From Crossaster papposus (Eukaryota > Echinodermata > Asteroidea > Velatida > Solasteridae), in NCBI GenBank assembly GCA_037893245.1, contig JBAIAA010000702.1, positions 558,001 to 622,000 of the forward strand: a DNA stretch of 64,000 bases, in the 5' to 3' direction. Of the stretch, positions 23,892-36,358 are shown piece after piece; positions within the stretch are counted from its first letter, which is position 1; every line of letters starts with the position of its first letter. Below the pieces are notes generated by a model. That model worked only from the letters and a program-made list of their open reading frames with translations, was not told the origin of the DNA and ran no database searches. The position numbers were made by a program, and so were the translations under genes.

Positions 23892-24002
23892 CTGAAATAA
23901 AACAATTATTATGAAATTACATGCGATTTCCATCAGGAGCAGCTTTTGATGTTGCTAAGTGGTTTAGATAAAATAGTCTAGCAGATATGTGCATTAAATG
24001 GC

Positions 24003-25860
24003 AAAAAGATGGCAAGATCAGACTTTGTGTCGACTACGGTCAATTAAACGCAAAGACAGTGAGACGCCTTCCCTTTGCCCCCTATGGAGGATGCTCTTGA
24101 TGCTCTTGGGAAAGCCAAATACTTTTCAAGTCTCTTTTCCATCTCAGATCTGGGTACCTGCAGGTGTCAAAGATCCCCCTTTCTGCTGGAGTGAAAAGTG
24201 ACAAATACCAATGCAAATGTCCTGTCACAAATCAACAGGAGTGAGATCACATGCATCCTTGACACAAATGGAGCAGATAATGAACCTGAAGAGAGGCCAC
24301 TGCACGGCAAACAACCAAGAGCCAAGCCCACACAAGCAGAGGTACACTTCCATGGGGCCAGACTCATGCAACAGTACACGGTAGTTCCATTTCAGACGGG
24401 GAGTCTTCTACGAGCTCAAGTGACACCCCTACCGGCACAATTAAGCTTCATGCAGGGAATCAACCTTCTCGATGCGCAACAAGATGAGTGGGCCATATGC
24501 CGAGTGGTACTCCTGAAGAATATGCAGCTGGCAAGGCCAAGTAGAAGGCAGATGGCACAACAGCCCAGTGTTGTCTGTCGACTACTTTGAAGTTCGGACC
24601 GACTGGTGGTGAAGGGTAATTTGCTCTTCTACCGTAAGGATGCCGATGTTGCAGGCCAACGATATATCTTTGTCATGCCAAGGAGGCTACGAAAGCTGTT
24701 GCTGGGACATGTTCATGATGCTATGTGACACTTGGGCCTGGACAAGACACTGCAGCAGGTCAAAAACAGATATTTCTGGCCTGGCCTGTACTCCGAAACA
24801 CGTGCCTACATCAATAGGTGCAGACGGTGTACACTAAGGAAGACGCCGGGTACTAAGAGACAGGTCACACTAGAAAACATCCGCACTACCCGCCCACTCG
24901 AGCTGGTGTGTATTGACATCCTCGGTCTCGAGCGATCAAAGGGAGGATATGAGCACATCTTGGCGGTTACAGACCATTAACCTGTTACTCCCAAGCATAA
25001 CCAACCAAAGACGAGAGAGCAAAAACTGTGGCCAAAGTCCTTTGGGGAAAGTTTGTTGTCAACTGCGGTATCCCGGAGTGGTTGCATTCTGATCAGGGGA
25101 AGTGTTTTGAATCGGCGGTCTGATCAGGGGAAGTGTTTTGAATCGGCGGTAGTCAGGGAGCTGTGCACCCTGCTTAGCGTAAAGAAGACCAGGACTACCC
25201 CCTAGAAAATCAAGTTTGATCCTTAATATTAAAAACAAGTGGACAGTTATATTCACCTACATTTTCAGTAAAAGATTTTAACCCGGCTTGTTTTTTTCTT
25301 TTTAAACGCTTTTGGCGTATTTTTTAACGATTATAAAGTTTATTAAGAACGTTAATTTCTCAGGAAACAAACACACGAATCCCAGATTTTGGATACATCC
25401 CCGAATTGGGCTCCAGCTTATGTGCATGGCCACCTAAGTTTAACTTTAAATGGGTCACTTCGTGCATATCATTGTCAGCCCGTGTTTTATAATTTGAACT
25501 ATTTATGCCAAAACGTTCCAAAATAAATGGCTTATTTAACATGAGGTGGTGTTTTTTTAACCAACAGCCGAAAATATCCAAATGTCTGACCGTTTTTAAG
25601 AAAATACCAAATATTATTGTTAGGCAAGGTAGATTCCCGTATATTTTATAAATTGGTAGACATAGAAAAGTCATCTGCTTGTAATAAGTCTAGTTTCGCG
25701 GTGTCGCTTGCGTGATGTGAACACATTTTCTGATGGTTAACAGACGCAAAAGATAAACGACACTCCCTCTGTACCGGCAGTTGTTGTATGATAGAAAATA
25801 GTAGCGAAAAAGTGAATACAAATCACTTTTCCACTCATTGGGTGACATTAGATTTGTAGT
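24003..25860. repeat. tandem unit C, left part
   Basis: Near-identical copy of 21548-23405 (Gypsy piece to about 25201, then NLR-gene piece). It stops at TTTGTAGTA, where a ~10.2-kb insertion begins; the rest of the unit resumes at about 36100. Confidence 0.9.
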
Positions 25861-26128
25861 AAAGTATTTGCATCGCTGCTTTGTTCGGACTCCAGAGTCC
25901 ACATTTGATCTTAGGTATGGGCAGAAGGATTCGAGCGTAGAGACTATAGAATCCGAACAGCAGGACCAACCAGTATGGGGAGGGTGGGTGGGATAAATAT
26001 TTTGGATCTTACCTGTCCTCGGAGCGACAAACCAAAGGCTTCTTCGACTTACCGTTCTCTCTCGTAGTGACCAAATTAACAAAGTGAATGTGGATCTTCC
26101 GACCGCTACGTCGCAGCGATGCAAATAG
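25861..26128. mobile_element. 268-bp TIR element, short relative of the large insertion
   Basis: It starts AAGTATTTGCATCGCTGC and ends GCAGCGATGCAAATAGTA. About 80 bp at its left end and 50 bp at its right end match the two ends of the 10-kb element next to it, so it looks like an internal-deletion derivative inserted side by side with it. AGTA occurs at each of the three junctions and once in the empty site of unit B. Confidence 0.8.
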
Positions 26129-27099
26129 TAAAGTATTTGCATCGCTGCTTTGTTCGGACTCCAGAGTCCACATTTGATCTTAGGTATGGGTAGAAGGATT
26201 CTTCGCTCCGAACTTAGACCCCCAATCCAATCCACTATCCTCTCTTCCTCTACCCCACAACCCCCATCCCATCCCATATCTCATCCCATTTCTCAGCCCT
26301 AATCTTACCCGTGATTATGCTCGGGATACACAGCCTTTGCCACCAATAGTTTTTGTATCGATTTGTCTACCAGTTAATGGTCTTGATGTGTTGTTCCCTG
26401 CCGACAGGATCCTCTAGCCGCTAACCCTCAAATGAGGACAAGCCCATGTTTTGCAGGTACCATCCTTGTTTGCACACTACCGCAAGGCGTTTGGCAACTT
26501 TCACTATTCCTCATTGAGCCGTCTCAAGCTGCCTTACCTTTCTGCATTGTACCTTTTCTCATTGTTCCCTTACTGCTGTAGCCGACCAATTCTTAATTTC
26601 GCTTTGTCACACGGTGTCGCCTCATCAGCCCTTGGCATGTTGCAAAATAGTGAAGGCCTGGACTACCCCGAGATGGATTGTAGCACTTTGACCATTCTTA
26701 CAATGCACATAGTTTGTCTTCGTCTCGACGACATATATACATGCTGAAATCTGAGCTGCCTAAAACGACCTCTCGTCTTGCCCGTCAGCAAAATTCGAGT
26801 GAAAACCGCTTTCTCACCGAGCCCATCCATCGGCGAAATTTGGCCGCCGTCCATTATACCTCCAGGTTGCTTCAAATTAAAGGACATCCTCATCCCAGTC
26901 GACCAGCGCTATTCGAATTCCCTCAAATGCTAAATGATATGTTGTACCATATAAATTGGACTTGTGTAAATTTAAACTAGAGCATCATAAATAAATCAAC
27001 CCCAACCGAATACAAGTGGATCCATTTCAATTTCCGCTGCGCCGACTACTCCCACTATCTATTAGATCGATGAGAAATCTGAGATCACCTCTAGGTATC

Positions 27100-27330
27100 A
27101 ACATATAATCTGAGCTGGAACAGTCAGACCCGACATGCAGCATTCAAAGCTACCCGCATCTTGAACTTCCTCATGTGAAACTTCTACCCAGCCTCAAAAG
27201 GCTGTCAAGGAGAAGTTGTACACTGCCTTAGTTAGACCAAACCTTGAGTAGGGGTTTCCCGCTTTGTCTGTGGTGATTTCTCAAGAAGAAGTAGCGTCTC
27301 AAAAAATGCTGGCAAACTAATGCTGGTTAT
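27100..27330 (+). mobile_element. LINE reverse-transcriptase scrap
   Basis: NLSWNSQTRHAAFKATRILNF followed in another frame by VKEKLYTALVRPNLE matches the post-catalytic region of Jockey/CR1-type reverse transcriptases (typically NxHI...KANRxLGFLRRN...LVRPxLEYA). Frame changes and a stop after LE show decay. No ends visible. Confidence 0.6.
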
Positions 27331-27954
27331 AACTGTAAAGCGAACCAACTCACCTACATATACAAAATCCTCCACAACATATTGTTAAAATTAAACCTAC
27401 CGTCCTGAAACCAAAACTTTGCTTGACTGCGCAGGGGGAACAACGAACAAATCAATGAAATCACAGCCAACACTAACATTTACCTTTAGTCCTTTCTTCC
27501 CAAAATTGTAAGAAAATGGAACAAGCAACAAAAGGAAACAAACAACAAAAGGAAACAAGCAAAATGCAGCATACTGTGGCGGGAACTCCCCAGGCCAACC
27601 TAAGGCTGTTAGGATAAGTCGGACACCCATTAAACCAACGACAATCTTCCCAACCCAAGGCTCTTCCCTATACGAGAGATCACTCAGAGCAACCTAAAGG
27701 CTAAGGGTGCAGGTCCGTTTTGGTGGACATATACCACCGATTATGATGATGGCGATTACTCTCTGTTAATTACACAATAAACCTGTGAACAAAGACACCT
27801 TTTTGTCGGTATAGGCCTACAAAGATCAACAATGACGATTTATTCTCAACAATCAATACAATGTACGATAATTACGATTCAATTGGGGCTGTTTCATTCT
27901 CTGAGTTCTTAATTACTGGGGAGGAAAACCTACTGCTTACAGCAGCAACGCGCA

Positions 27955-28200
27955 ACCGCATCAACAATGTGCCACGCCATGCGCAACGCGCGACAGCATC
28001 AACAATGTGCAACGCCATGCGCAACGCCCAACTACGTAATGTCCAACAGCATACGCAGTGCACAACAGCATACGCAGTGTACTGCAGCATACGCAATGTA
28101 CTACCGCATACGCAATGTACTACAACATATACAATGCACTATAGCGTACATAATGTATTATAGCATATACAATGCACCACAGCATATACAAAGCACTAGT
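27955..28200. repeat. ~20-bp minisatellite (GCATACGCAATGTACTAC type)
   Basis: About twelve imperfect copies running from a GC-rich form (GCAACGCCATGCGCAACG) at the left to an AT-rich form (CATATACAATGCACTATAG) at the right, a graded drift in composition. Open frames across it on both strands are repeat artefacts. Confidence 0.75.
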
Positions 28201-28613
28201 GGTGTGCGCAATGTACGTACAACTCAGAACACAAGTCGTGAACCTACATGTACTGTACTTCTTCCGGTGGCGCGGCACTCCACCAACTAACCATGAACAC
28301 GCATTACGTACCACCCAGGTAAACACGTACACCATGTAAAAACACCTACATGTACTTACACCTATATAATAGGCTTTGTTACACAATCTCGTGCATTCAC
28401 GCAGCGAGTCACTGAGCGGTAAGCTCCGCCCAGCCAGCGCGCGCAACTACAGGTCACGTACGCCCTGGGTTACATTTCATTCATAAGGTTATAATTACAA
28501 TAGCATAACAGCACTAAGTCATTGCACTTTCCGTTACAATGCCATTAACTTTGGGAGCACCAAGCTTCGACGGCAAAACAGAGTGGACCAGATGAGTCTG
28601 ACCTGTTACTTAC

Positions 28614-28742
28614 CAGCCTCACTGGACTGCTGGGCAGAATCTCCGTGTTATTTCGTTTCAAACAATACTCACAATCTCCAATACTTTCCAGATGTCCCTT
28701 CTTCATCGTAACCCCTTCAATTGGTGCGCCAGACGAGGCCAT
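28614..28742 (-). CDS. possible first coding exon, unknown product
   Basis: I do not recognise the product. On the minus strand an ATG in good context (ACAATGG) opens 43 codons, starting MASSGAPIEGVTMKKGHLES and including CEYC, up to an excellent donor (CTG/GTAAGTAA). The exon is 129 nt, phase 0. It lies inside the 10-kb insertion, so it may belong to that element or to cargo. No partner exon was identified to its left. Confidence 0.3.
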
Positions 28743-28799
28743 TGTTTTGAAGAGTACCCAATGATGTGCTTTCACTTCTGATGTGCCAAAGTTCTAAAC

Positions 28800-30120
28800 C
28801 TGACTTGCATCCTTCCTCCGTCCCTCGTAGGCGTGTTGTCACGCGGCCGTCGTCTTGTATGCCGAACGAGGTCAGTGCTTGCTATACAGCACTCTCCCAC
28901 TTCAATGCATCATGGTCCTTCCTGCAAAGTATTCTTATGCAAATCGGGTTAGCTCAGCTACAAATTTAAAATATATCTACTGATGCATGCTAGCCCCAAA
29001 GTATTCAAAATCACGATTTACCTCCTCCTTATGATTGATTAGCCGACAGTGGCCTTGATATTTATCTCCTGATAATGCGCTTTGCCTAACTCATTTTGCG
29101 GCCTGCTTCCTTTATTTACGGTACTCATTCCCCAATTATTATTGTTAGTCCCATTTCCCCGAGAGGTTTTATTATCTCATTGCTATAACCGGGGTTTATC
29201 CCCTCATTTGTTGTTTGCTTTATTTCTTAAACTTCACTGTTATTTGCAAGACAAAACCGTGGACATCAAAATTCATCGATTGGGCCAAGCCCGCCATAGT
29301 GAGTGTCTTGTAGCGTGACGTGGGCATGGCCAAACACTTGCACAGTGCAATTTTAACCTTCGTGTAATTTCATACAAGCAGGTAACTAAAACCTTGAAGT
29401 GCTTAAAGGTTTCCTTTTCTCTTTATTAACAGTAATGGGGGTCGCATTTACAAACGAAAAACCCCAACCATTACTAAAACCAAGTGGGTATAATTTGCCT
29501 ACAAGTGAAATACGTTAACTCAACCCAAGTGCAGAAAATCACGCTAAGGCGAAGAATCCCGCCGGACAGCATAGCGACCAATTGGTCAGACGTCAAAATC
29601 AAGCAATGCGAGTTGTCGACCTCCCGATAATCTGTGGCCACTGAATCGGCCTATCTAGCTTACATTTAAGGGGAATACAGAATACACATAAATAACCCCG
29701 TGCTATTTAAACTGGGGCTGTTGCCCCCATTGTCATGCCTCTGTTTTATTAGGCAATATCTACAACCTACAAGCGTCAAACCTTTTAGATCCAATTTACC
29801 ATAAATACCCGCTTCATTATTCATTTCATCTTTCTTGACTATTTTATGTTGGTATTGCCTCGTTCCTGTTTTGTCTTCTATTGTAACAACCTTGACTTCC
29901 TATTGCTGTCTAAGTAATATTCATAACCCTTTGCTTGACCTTGTTTGTTGCTTTGTTGCTTTATTACATTATTACATTATCCTACTTTCTGCACAAGCAT
30001 ATTGTTCGTTTGTTGCCATTCGTGGCCGAATAACTAATACAACATATAAAACATAACAGATACCTTTACCTGCCTTCTTAATTCACTGGGGCTATTCCCC
30101 TTTTTATAAATACATTATTA
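28800..30120. other. no gene seen
   Basis: Interior of the large insertion. Decayed GGGGCT...CCCC words (for example at 29716 and 30088) announce the minisatellite to the right. No exon supported. Confidence 0.4.
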
Positions 30121-30124
30121 CAAA

Positions 30125-30470
30125 TTGGGCCTTTCCCAACCTCTGCCTTGTGCCTTCGCCAACATCAATATCTGGGGCTCTTCCCCACATCTCTTTCTGG
30201 GCCTTTCCCCATCCCTGCCTGGGGCTTTTCCCCGCATCGATCTCCGGGGCTTTTCCCCACATCGATCTCCGGGGCTTTTCCCCACATCGATCTCCAGGGC
30301 TTTTCCCCACATCGATCTCTGGGGCTTTTCCCCACATCGATCTCTGGGGCTTTTCCCCACATCGATCTCTGGGGCTTTTCCCCGCATTTTTTTTTTTTTT
30401 TTTCTGGGGCCTTTCCCCCACCTTTCTGCCTTGGGCCTTTCCGCACATCAAATTAAATCAAATTAAACTC
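30125..30470. repeat. 25-bp minisatellite, array 1
   Basis: The unit GGGGCTTTTCCCCACATCGA plus TCTCC repeats with a 25-bp period. It contains a self-complementary GGGG/CCCC pair and an ATCGAT palindrome. The unit lacks stop codons on either strand and its length is not a multiple of three, so every frame stays open; the overlapping long frames here are not genes. A T-run interrupts it at about 30388-30402. Confidence 0.9.
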
Positions 30471-31130
30471 TGGGTTTTTGTCTCACATTAATCTCTGGCT
30501 TTTCCCCACATCTATACATCTATACATCTACACATTCTATACATATCTCCCTGGTGCCTTTCCCCACATTAACATCCGAGCCTTTTCCTCACATTAAAAT
30601 CTAGTTTTTTTCCTTACATTTAATTCCTTGCTTTTTCCCATTTCTCTGGGGCCTTTCCCCATCTCAACCTGGGGCCTTTCCCCATCTCAACCTGGGGCCT
30701 TTCCCCCACCTCTCCGCCTGGGGCCTTTCCCCACATCTATTTCTGGGGATTTTTCCCTGCATCGATCTCCGGGGCTTTTCCCCACATCGATCTCTAGGGC
30801 CTCCCCCCACACCCATCAATAGCCTTTCGCCTCAATTTATATCTTTGTATATGGGGCTTTCTATTTCATGCCTATCAACGGTGCTTTTGACCATTCATGT
30901 CTACAAATCAGGTTTTCCACCTGTCAAAAATAAACATCCATGTCTGTTGTTTTTTCCACATTAAACTCTGGGTTTTTTGCCTCACATTAATCTCCGGCTT
31001 TTCCCCACATCTATTTCTGGAGGTTTTCTATACATATCTCCCTGGGGCCTTTCCCCACATTAATATCCGAGGCTTTTTCTCACATTAAAATCTAGGTTTT
31101 TCCTTACATTTAACTATAGGGCTTTTCCCC
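30471..31130. repeat. divergent minisatellite and a ~490-bp direct duplication
   Basis: Words such as CATATCTCCCTGG and TCACATTAAAATCTAG at 30540-30605 recur at 31030-31095, and CTATTTCATGCCTATCAACG at about 30868 recurs at 31408. So about 490-540 bp, including the flanks of the 25-bp arrays, was duplicated in tandem. Confidence 0.7.
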
Positions 31131-31350
31131 ATTTCTCTGGGGCCTTTCCCCACCCCTCAGCCTGGGGCCTTTCCCCACATCTATTTCTGGGCATTTTTCC
31201 CCACATCGATCTCTGGGGATTTTTCCCCGCATCGATCTCCGGGGCTTTTCCCCACATCGATCTCCGGGGCTTTTCCCCACATCGATCTCCGGGGCTTTTC
31301 CCCACATCGATCTCCGGGGCTTTTCCCCACATCGATCTCTAGGGCCTTCC
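31131..31350. repeat. 25-bp minisatellite, array 2
   Basis: Same unit as the first array, about seven copies. Some read GGGGATTTTTCCCC in place of GGGGCTTTTCCCC. Confidence 0.9.
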
Positions 31351-31474
31351 CCCACACCCATCTATAGCCTTTCACCTCAATTTATATATTTGTATATGGG
31401 GCTTTCTATTTCATGCCTATCAACGGTGCTTTTGACCATTCATGTCTACAAATCAGGTTTTCCACCTGTCAAAA

Positions 31475-31476
<2 letters not shown>

Positions 31477-31527
<51 letters not shown>
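31477..31527. repeat. ~51-bp T homopolymer
   Basis: Uninterrupted run of T. It follows CCTGTCAAAAATA, the same words that at 30921 lead into non-T sequence, so the run expanded in one of two duplicated copies. Its exact length in an assembly is unreliable. Confidence 0.85.
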
Positions 31528-31530
<3 letters not shown>

Positions 31531-31539
31531 CTTCACCTC

Positions 31540-32175
31540 ATTTTCATGAATGGGACTTTTCACCTCTTTTCCATGAATGGGGCTTTTCACCTCATTTCTA
31601 TGAATGGGGGTTTTCACCTCATTTCTATGAATGGGGATTTTCACCTCAATTCTATGAATGGGGCTTTTCACCTCCTTTCTATGAATGGGGCTTTTCACCT
31701 GATCTTTATGAATGGGGCTTTTCACCTCATCTCTATGAATGGGGATTTTCACCTCATTTCTATGAATAGGGCTGTTCATCTCATTTCTATGATTGGGGCT
31801 GTTCACCTCATTTCTATGATTGGGGCTTTTTACCTCATTTCTATGAATGGGGCTTCTTAGCTCATTTCTATGATTGGGGATTTTTACCTCATTTCTATGA
31901 ATGGGGCTTTTTACCTCATTTTTTATGAATGGGGCTTTTTACCTCATTTCTATGAATGGGGCTTTTTACCTCATTTCTATGAATGGGGCTTTTTACCTCA
32001 TTTCTTATGAATGGCTTTTCACCCCATTTTTTATGAATGGTTTTTCACCTCATTTGTATGAATGCTTTTCACCTCATTTTGTATGAATGACTTTTCATCT
32101 CATTTTGTATAAACGGGGCGTTTCACTTCATTTTATGAATGGCTTTTTATGTCATTTTGTATAAACGGGGCTTTT
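31540..32175. repeat. ~30-bp minisatellite
   Basis: The unit TTCACCTCATTTCTATGAAT plus GGGGCTT repeats about twenty times with mild drift. Thirty is a multiple of three, giving long in-frame peptides such as HLISMNGAF on one strand; I regard these as artefacts. It shares GGGGCTTTTCACC with the 25-bp family. Confidence 0.88.
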
Positions 32176-35100
32176 CCCTGTCTATACCATGGTTACCTAA
32201 AGCATCCCCCAAAAATCTAAACAGAATTTTGGAGAAACCACAACACTCCGGAAAACACTAAACACCACAAAAGAAGGGGGGAGGGGTTACCTCTGCTCCA
32301 TCTGTTCCATCTCTTGCTTACCATGAAACTTGTTAGAGAAAACAATAAAACCAACCGCAAAACTTGCCAGCCCTCTTATCTATTTTATACCCTAGTCCAA
32401 ACACACATCCCCATGGGGTATGTTACTCCGATCATGCCAAAACACTGCCCTGCCTATGTACACGTGCATTACCTGTACATGTACACATTATGTACCGCAT
32501 ATCTTGGATTAGCAGCAGTATCGCCTAACAGGAGTCAGTTAAAGACATAGGAATTCACAAGATAAGATTCACAGTTAGAAGTTCTTGACATCGGGCTTAA
32601 ATTGAACTACTTCGTCCACACTGACGTACCTAAATTATTTAGGCAAATGCTTATCACCTGTAACCTTTGTTTAGCATTTTGCATCTTGACATGCGCATCT
32701 ACTGCATAATATCAACTGTAAGATTTTTTATTTATTTATCTATTTATTTTCCCAACAGTTTAACTGCAGCAAATTTGTTCGGCTTAAACCGATTCATTCC
32801 AAACATGCCTTAGTTGATAAAAGTATTATGCAGTAATACAATCCTTTATTAGGGTCAACAAAACATTATTTCCGGTTTTGGAAACAAACATACCATGGTG
32901 GCAACTTTCGTTAAGGTAAACTCACGCAACAGTTTGTGCACTAAGGATTAGCAAGGTTTAACAGCCAGAAAATATTCAATCGAAATCGAAATAACTCTTT
33001 GTTTAGGATATGACTCCTGAAGACCTTATTTTAGCCAAAACATTTGTATGCGGGGCCTGTGTTTGTTTCCTCCCACCATTTCACTACTATTTTCCATATC
33101 ATATAGGTACAGCACGTCTACTCTAGCAAAAGATCAAAAACCACTTCCGATTTTGACGCTCAGTGTCCATTGCTGTAATGCTTGCCGTTTATTAGACAGC
33201 AACAATTGTCTACTTTCAGTAATACTCTTCCAAGGAATTGACCACAATGTCATATAAATCGCCAGACTCCGAAATTTGTTGTCTGATATGCACATACAAT
33301 TTGTAAATAGAAAATTGTTCCCAGATACTAGGTTGCAGTCCTTTCACAGACATCACTTTCACATATTTCGTTGTGAGCCAAGCGTTACATTTATCATTAT
33401 CACTTTAAGGGCATTTACCAACTATTTACCAGACACCATTTTCTGGGTAATATTTGCCAACATCGGGGCGCCCAACCCCGCCGAGAGACCACACTTGAGT
33501 CTGACCCTTATCTTCTGTTCATTGTTACACTCTGCCAAGACTATGGTCATCTAGAGCAACCAAATCCTGCAAGTGCAACCACAACTGAAAATTAATATAT
33601 TCTCCTTAGACCTATACAGTTGCCTTTTACTGTACATGTTCCCATCGTACATGCCCACTGTACTTTCCACCAACACCGTTTGGGAACTTCCTCTCACCAA
33701 GATATACTACCTTTGTGTCTAATCCTTGATTAATATCTATATCTTTGCTAAACTTACTCTATACAATATTGTTTAACATCAACGCATGAGGAGGCATGGT
33801 TGTTCCCGGTCCACAAGTGCGAATTTTCTCCAATCTCGCTTGGAATACATTGAGCCACATGCTTCAAAAGAGTGAATACAATTCAACGGATGGAATGTGC
33901 CATTGCAAGGCAGCGCAAATGCGGCCTCTGTCTTCAGTTGAAATATTGAACTTTGATTGCAACCGATAGCCAAACGCATTAATTCACCGTTTCCCAGTCT
34001 ATTTCTTTGGTGAATTTTTTATCATGAACGGAATGTTAAAGTAAATATGCACGTATACTTCATCACCCTCTCATTCCTGTTTGCAGGTTAACACGATACA
34101 ACTTGCCTCATAAGGAACAACGCGTGGTTCTAAACCCATCTCATGCCCTGTGGCTTTGCCGTGGGGCTTCGCCGCCTTGCATATACACACTCCCATAACA
34201 ATCAAGGTCTGACCGCCTGGGCTGTGCCAAACATAAACCAATTTCAGGGACTAACTATAAATACCCTTTCTAGGGGCCTATTATCACTCCTAAACCTTGG
34301 AGACCCAGGGCAAAGCTTTACCCCTCTATCGCTCCAAGGACCTCCTCCATTGTGTTAGTGCCTCTGGTAATGAAGATTCTGCTTCACCAGACCCCTGCCA
34401 TACCAGTCATCACATGTCCTGTACATATGGGATTAAATCAAGAGAAACGTGAAATACATAAACGGTGCTGTGTCTGTTAAATCACAGAGGGATAAATCCA
34501 TCGGTCTAAACCTTGTCCATCCTACCTCTTGCTACCAGCATACACATATTCATGGTGAACTGCCTTTACAGTCACCAGTGATAATATTTTAAATTCAGAA
34601 AAGGTCTGACATATGTCCTTATATAGGACTACAAAGTTTTCCTCTGAGATAAACCACTCATTCTGAAATTAGACAAAGTTTGGAAAAAACAACCCCTCAC
34701 CTGGTAGTCACTTGGCTACCTACGGACTCATTCGCCGCATCTGATATGAAACATCCGCTAATGCCCATGAAGTTCCACTAACATAATTGCATAAGCTGGC
34801 GCTACGGTGGCCTAAGAGCTTGACAATTTCGTATATGCCTTTTCACAGCTATTCTCTGCAAATCTGCCCAAAGGTTTGCCAAATTCATTATTTCGATCAA
34901 CCTATTGGGGATCAAGCTTCCTTTTTATGCACAATTGTCACGAAGATATGAACGTGAATCATATGTTGTAAAGAACAAATCAATAACTGTGAAACAAAGG
35001 AGAACAACCATTTAATCATGTACCCATAACCAGGAAGGGTTTACTAAACCTGCTGGGTTTAACTGCCGTAGGCCTTACTTCCTCAAATCTCAGAATTGTC

Positions 35101-36099
35101 AGGAACGCCGAACATACGTAATAGCCGTACTATACTGTGCCAAAGCTACCACTAATATACTCACGGCGACGCTAAGAATTACAAATAAAATGTACATGTA
35201 CATGCTTTGCATTTTGAAAGCCACCTTACGTCTTCTTCATTTTAGACACCCTTGCATTACTCATAGATTTGGTATACTCTGATAACCGGACCGGCATTTT
35301 CTTTACTAAAGAGTACTACTATAAGAACCATGATAAAACCCGGTCCGACATAGGCCTACTTATAAATAACAAAATTCCCATATCCACATACCTTTGGACA
35401 ATACCCACGCCTTCGTGAAAATTCCGCAGGAATGCGAGGCCATCTTCTTCTCGCAGTGTCGTGTCGTGCATGCTTGAGCGCGTGCTATTATCCAAAGTAC
35501 AATATAGCTTTGTGCAATAGCGTTGTACAATAGCTTTGTACAATACAAAAGACTGCGTACGCCTACCCATGGCCTACCTAATGTACCACGCCCGTCGCGC
35601 TGACCCTGTCAGCCTCAACGTACGTATATACATTGAGGAATTCCTACATGGTATATGTGAAAACACACAAATGGTATTCAAAAAGAACGAATTTTAAACA
35701 AGAACTTGCCCAAATTCTTATTATGACCTTCCGCAGCCGAATAACCATAATCAAATTTCACATTGACAAAATGACATGGCTGCTCCATAAAATTGTACCT
35801 CCTTACCAGTGTCATGTTCGACCACCGGCAAAGATTTAGATATCTCCTACCTTGTTTCCTATTAAACGAACACCAATCCAGGCTCTACCTCCATCGGAAT
35901 CGCAAACCTGCACAATTCCCCACCATTAGGATCGAAGTCCTCCCTTTAGGCACCCGTTATGGCCAGCCGACCTAGTAATTGGCTGGTCAACGGGCCGGGT
36001 ATACATCAGCGGAGGCTACATGTACGTCTTGCTCATATTGATCAAATTCACAAAGTGAATGTGGATCTTCCGACCGCTACGTCGCAGCGATGCAAATAG
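32176..36099. other. right part of the large insertion, no gene recognised
   Basis: Almost 4 kb without a recognisable domain. One weak candidate is a 52-nt minus-strand stretch (35392-35443), MASHSCGIFTKAWVLSK, ending at a good donor (AAAG/GTATGT). Confidence 0.45.
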
Positions 36100-36310
36100 T
36101 ATGTAAAAGCGTGATACTTCCCCCACCTGACAGTGTTAACATAAATGATATTGCAATTACTTCATCAGGCCCTATTTTGATGTAATTGACCGGACTATAT
36201 GTTGCTTGGCAGCAAACGGCCAACAACAGATAAAAAGGCTCAAGACATTTTGATTCTGATTGATTCCCTTGTCTCGGATCAAGATTAGAAGTACATGTAT
36301 GCTGACTCAC

Positions 36311-36358
36311 GGTGAGAGGTAGCGGGAACGTCTTCAGCTGCTGGTGGAGATATCTCTT
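36311..36358 (-). CDS. NLR micro-exon '48', copy C
   Basis: 48 nt, phase 1 at both ends, same splice sites and same peptide (EISPPAAEDVPATSH) as copy B. Intact. Confidence 0.6.

Larger units (their letters stand above)
21548..24002. repeat. tandem unit B (2,455 bp): Gypsy piece plus NLR-gene piece
   Basis: First of three direct repeats of a unit that joins about 1.2 kb of Gypsy fossil to about 1.26 kb of NLR-gene DNA. The offset to the next copy is exactly 2,455 bp over long stretches and the copies differ by only scattered bases, so the duplication is recent relative to decay of the fossil. The right junction reads GTGCATTAAAT joined to GGCAAAAAGATGG. Confidence 0.9.
26129..36099. mobile_element. 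~9.97-kb insertion with terminal inverted repeats
   Basis: Its left end TATTTGCATCGCTGC is matched exactly, inverted, by its right end at about 36075-36090, and similarity continues weakly for some 60 bp. Unit B at about 23405 gives the empty site (TTTGTAGTATGTAAAAG), so the interval is an insertion of about 10.24 kb together with its small neighbour. I found no transposase: inside are a LINE scrap, several minisatellites and a few possible short exons. A large DNA transposon or a non-autonomous carrier are both possible. The superfamily is unknown; the short duplication (3-5 bp, containing GTA) is the only clue. Confidence 0.75.

Noticed and set aside
28766-28969. Plus-strand frame opposite the candidate exon at 28614-28742
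   Set aside because: No domain and no splice context; likely random.
30125-31350. True NF-kB site array
   Set aside because: Most units read GGGGCTTTTCCCC, which departs from Rel consensus spacing and base choice; kept only as a remark under the minisatellite finding.
30104-31375. Overlapping long frames with repeats such as GEKPRRSMWGKAPEID, and a CRISPR-like look
   Set aside because: They arise from a stop-free 25-bp tandem unit open in all six frames. There are no unique spacers, so it is a minisatellite, not a gene or CRISPR array.
31390-32086. Repeat protein of HLISMNGAF type
   Set aside because: A 30-bp minisatellite with a poly-T run; no start context, no conservation evidence, frames on the other strand equally open.
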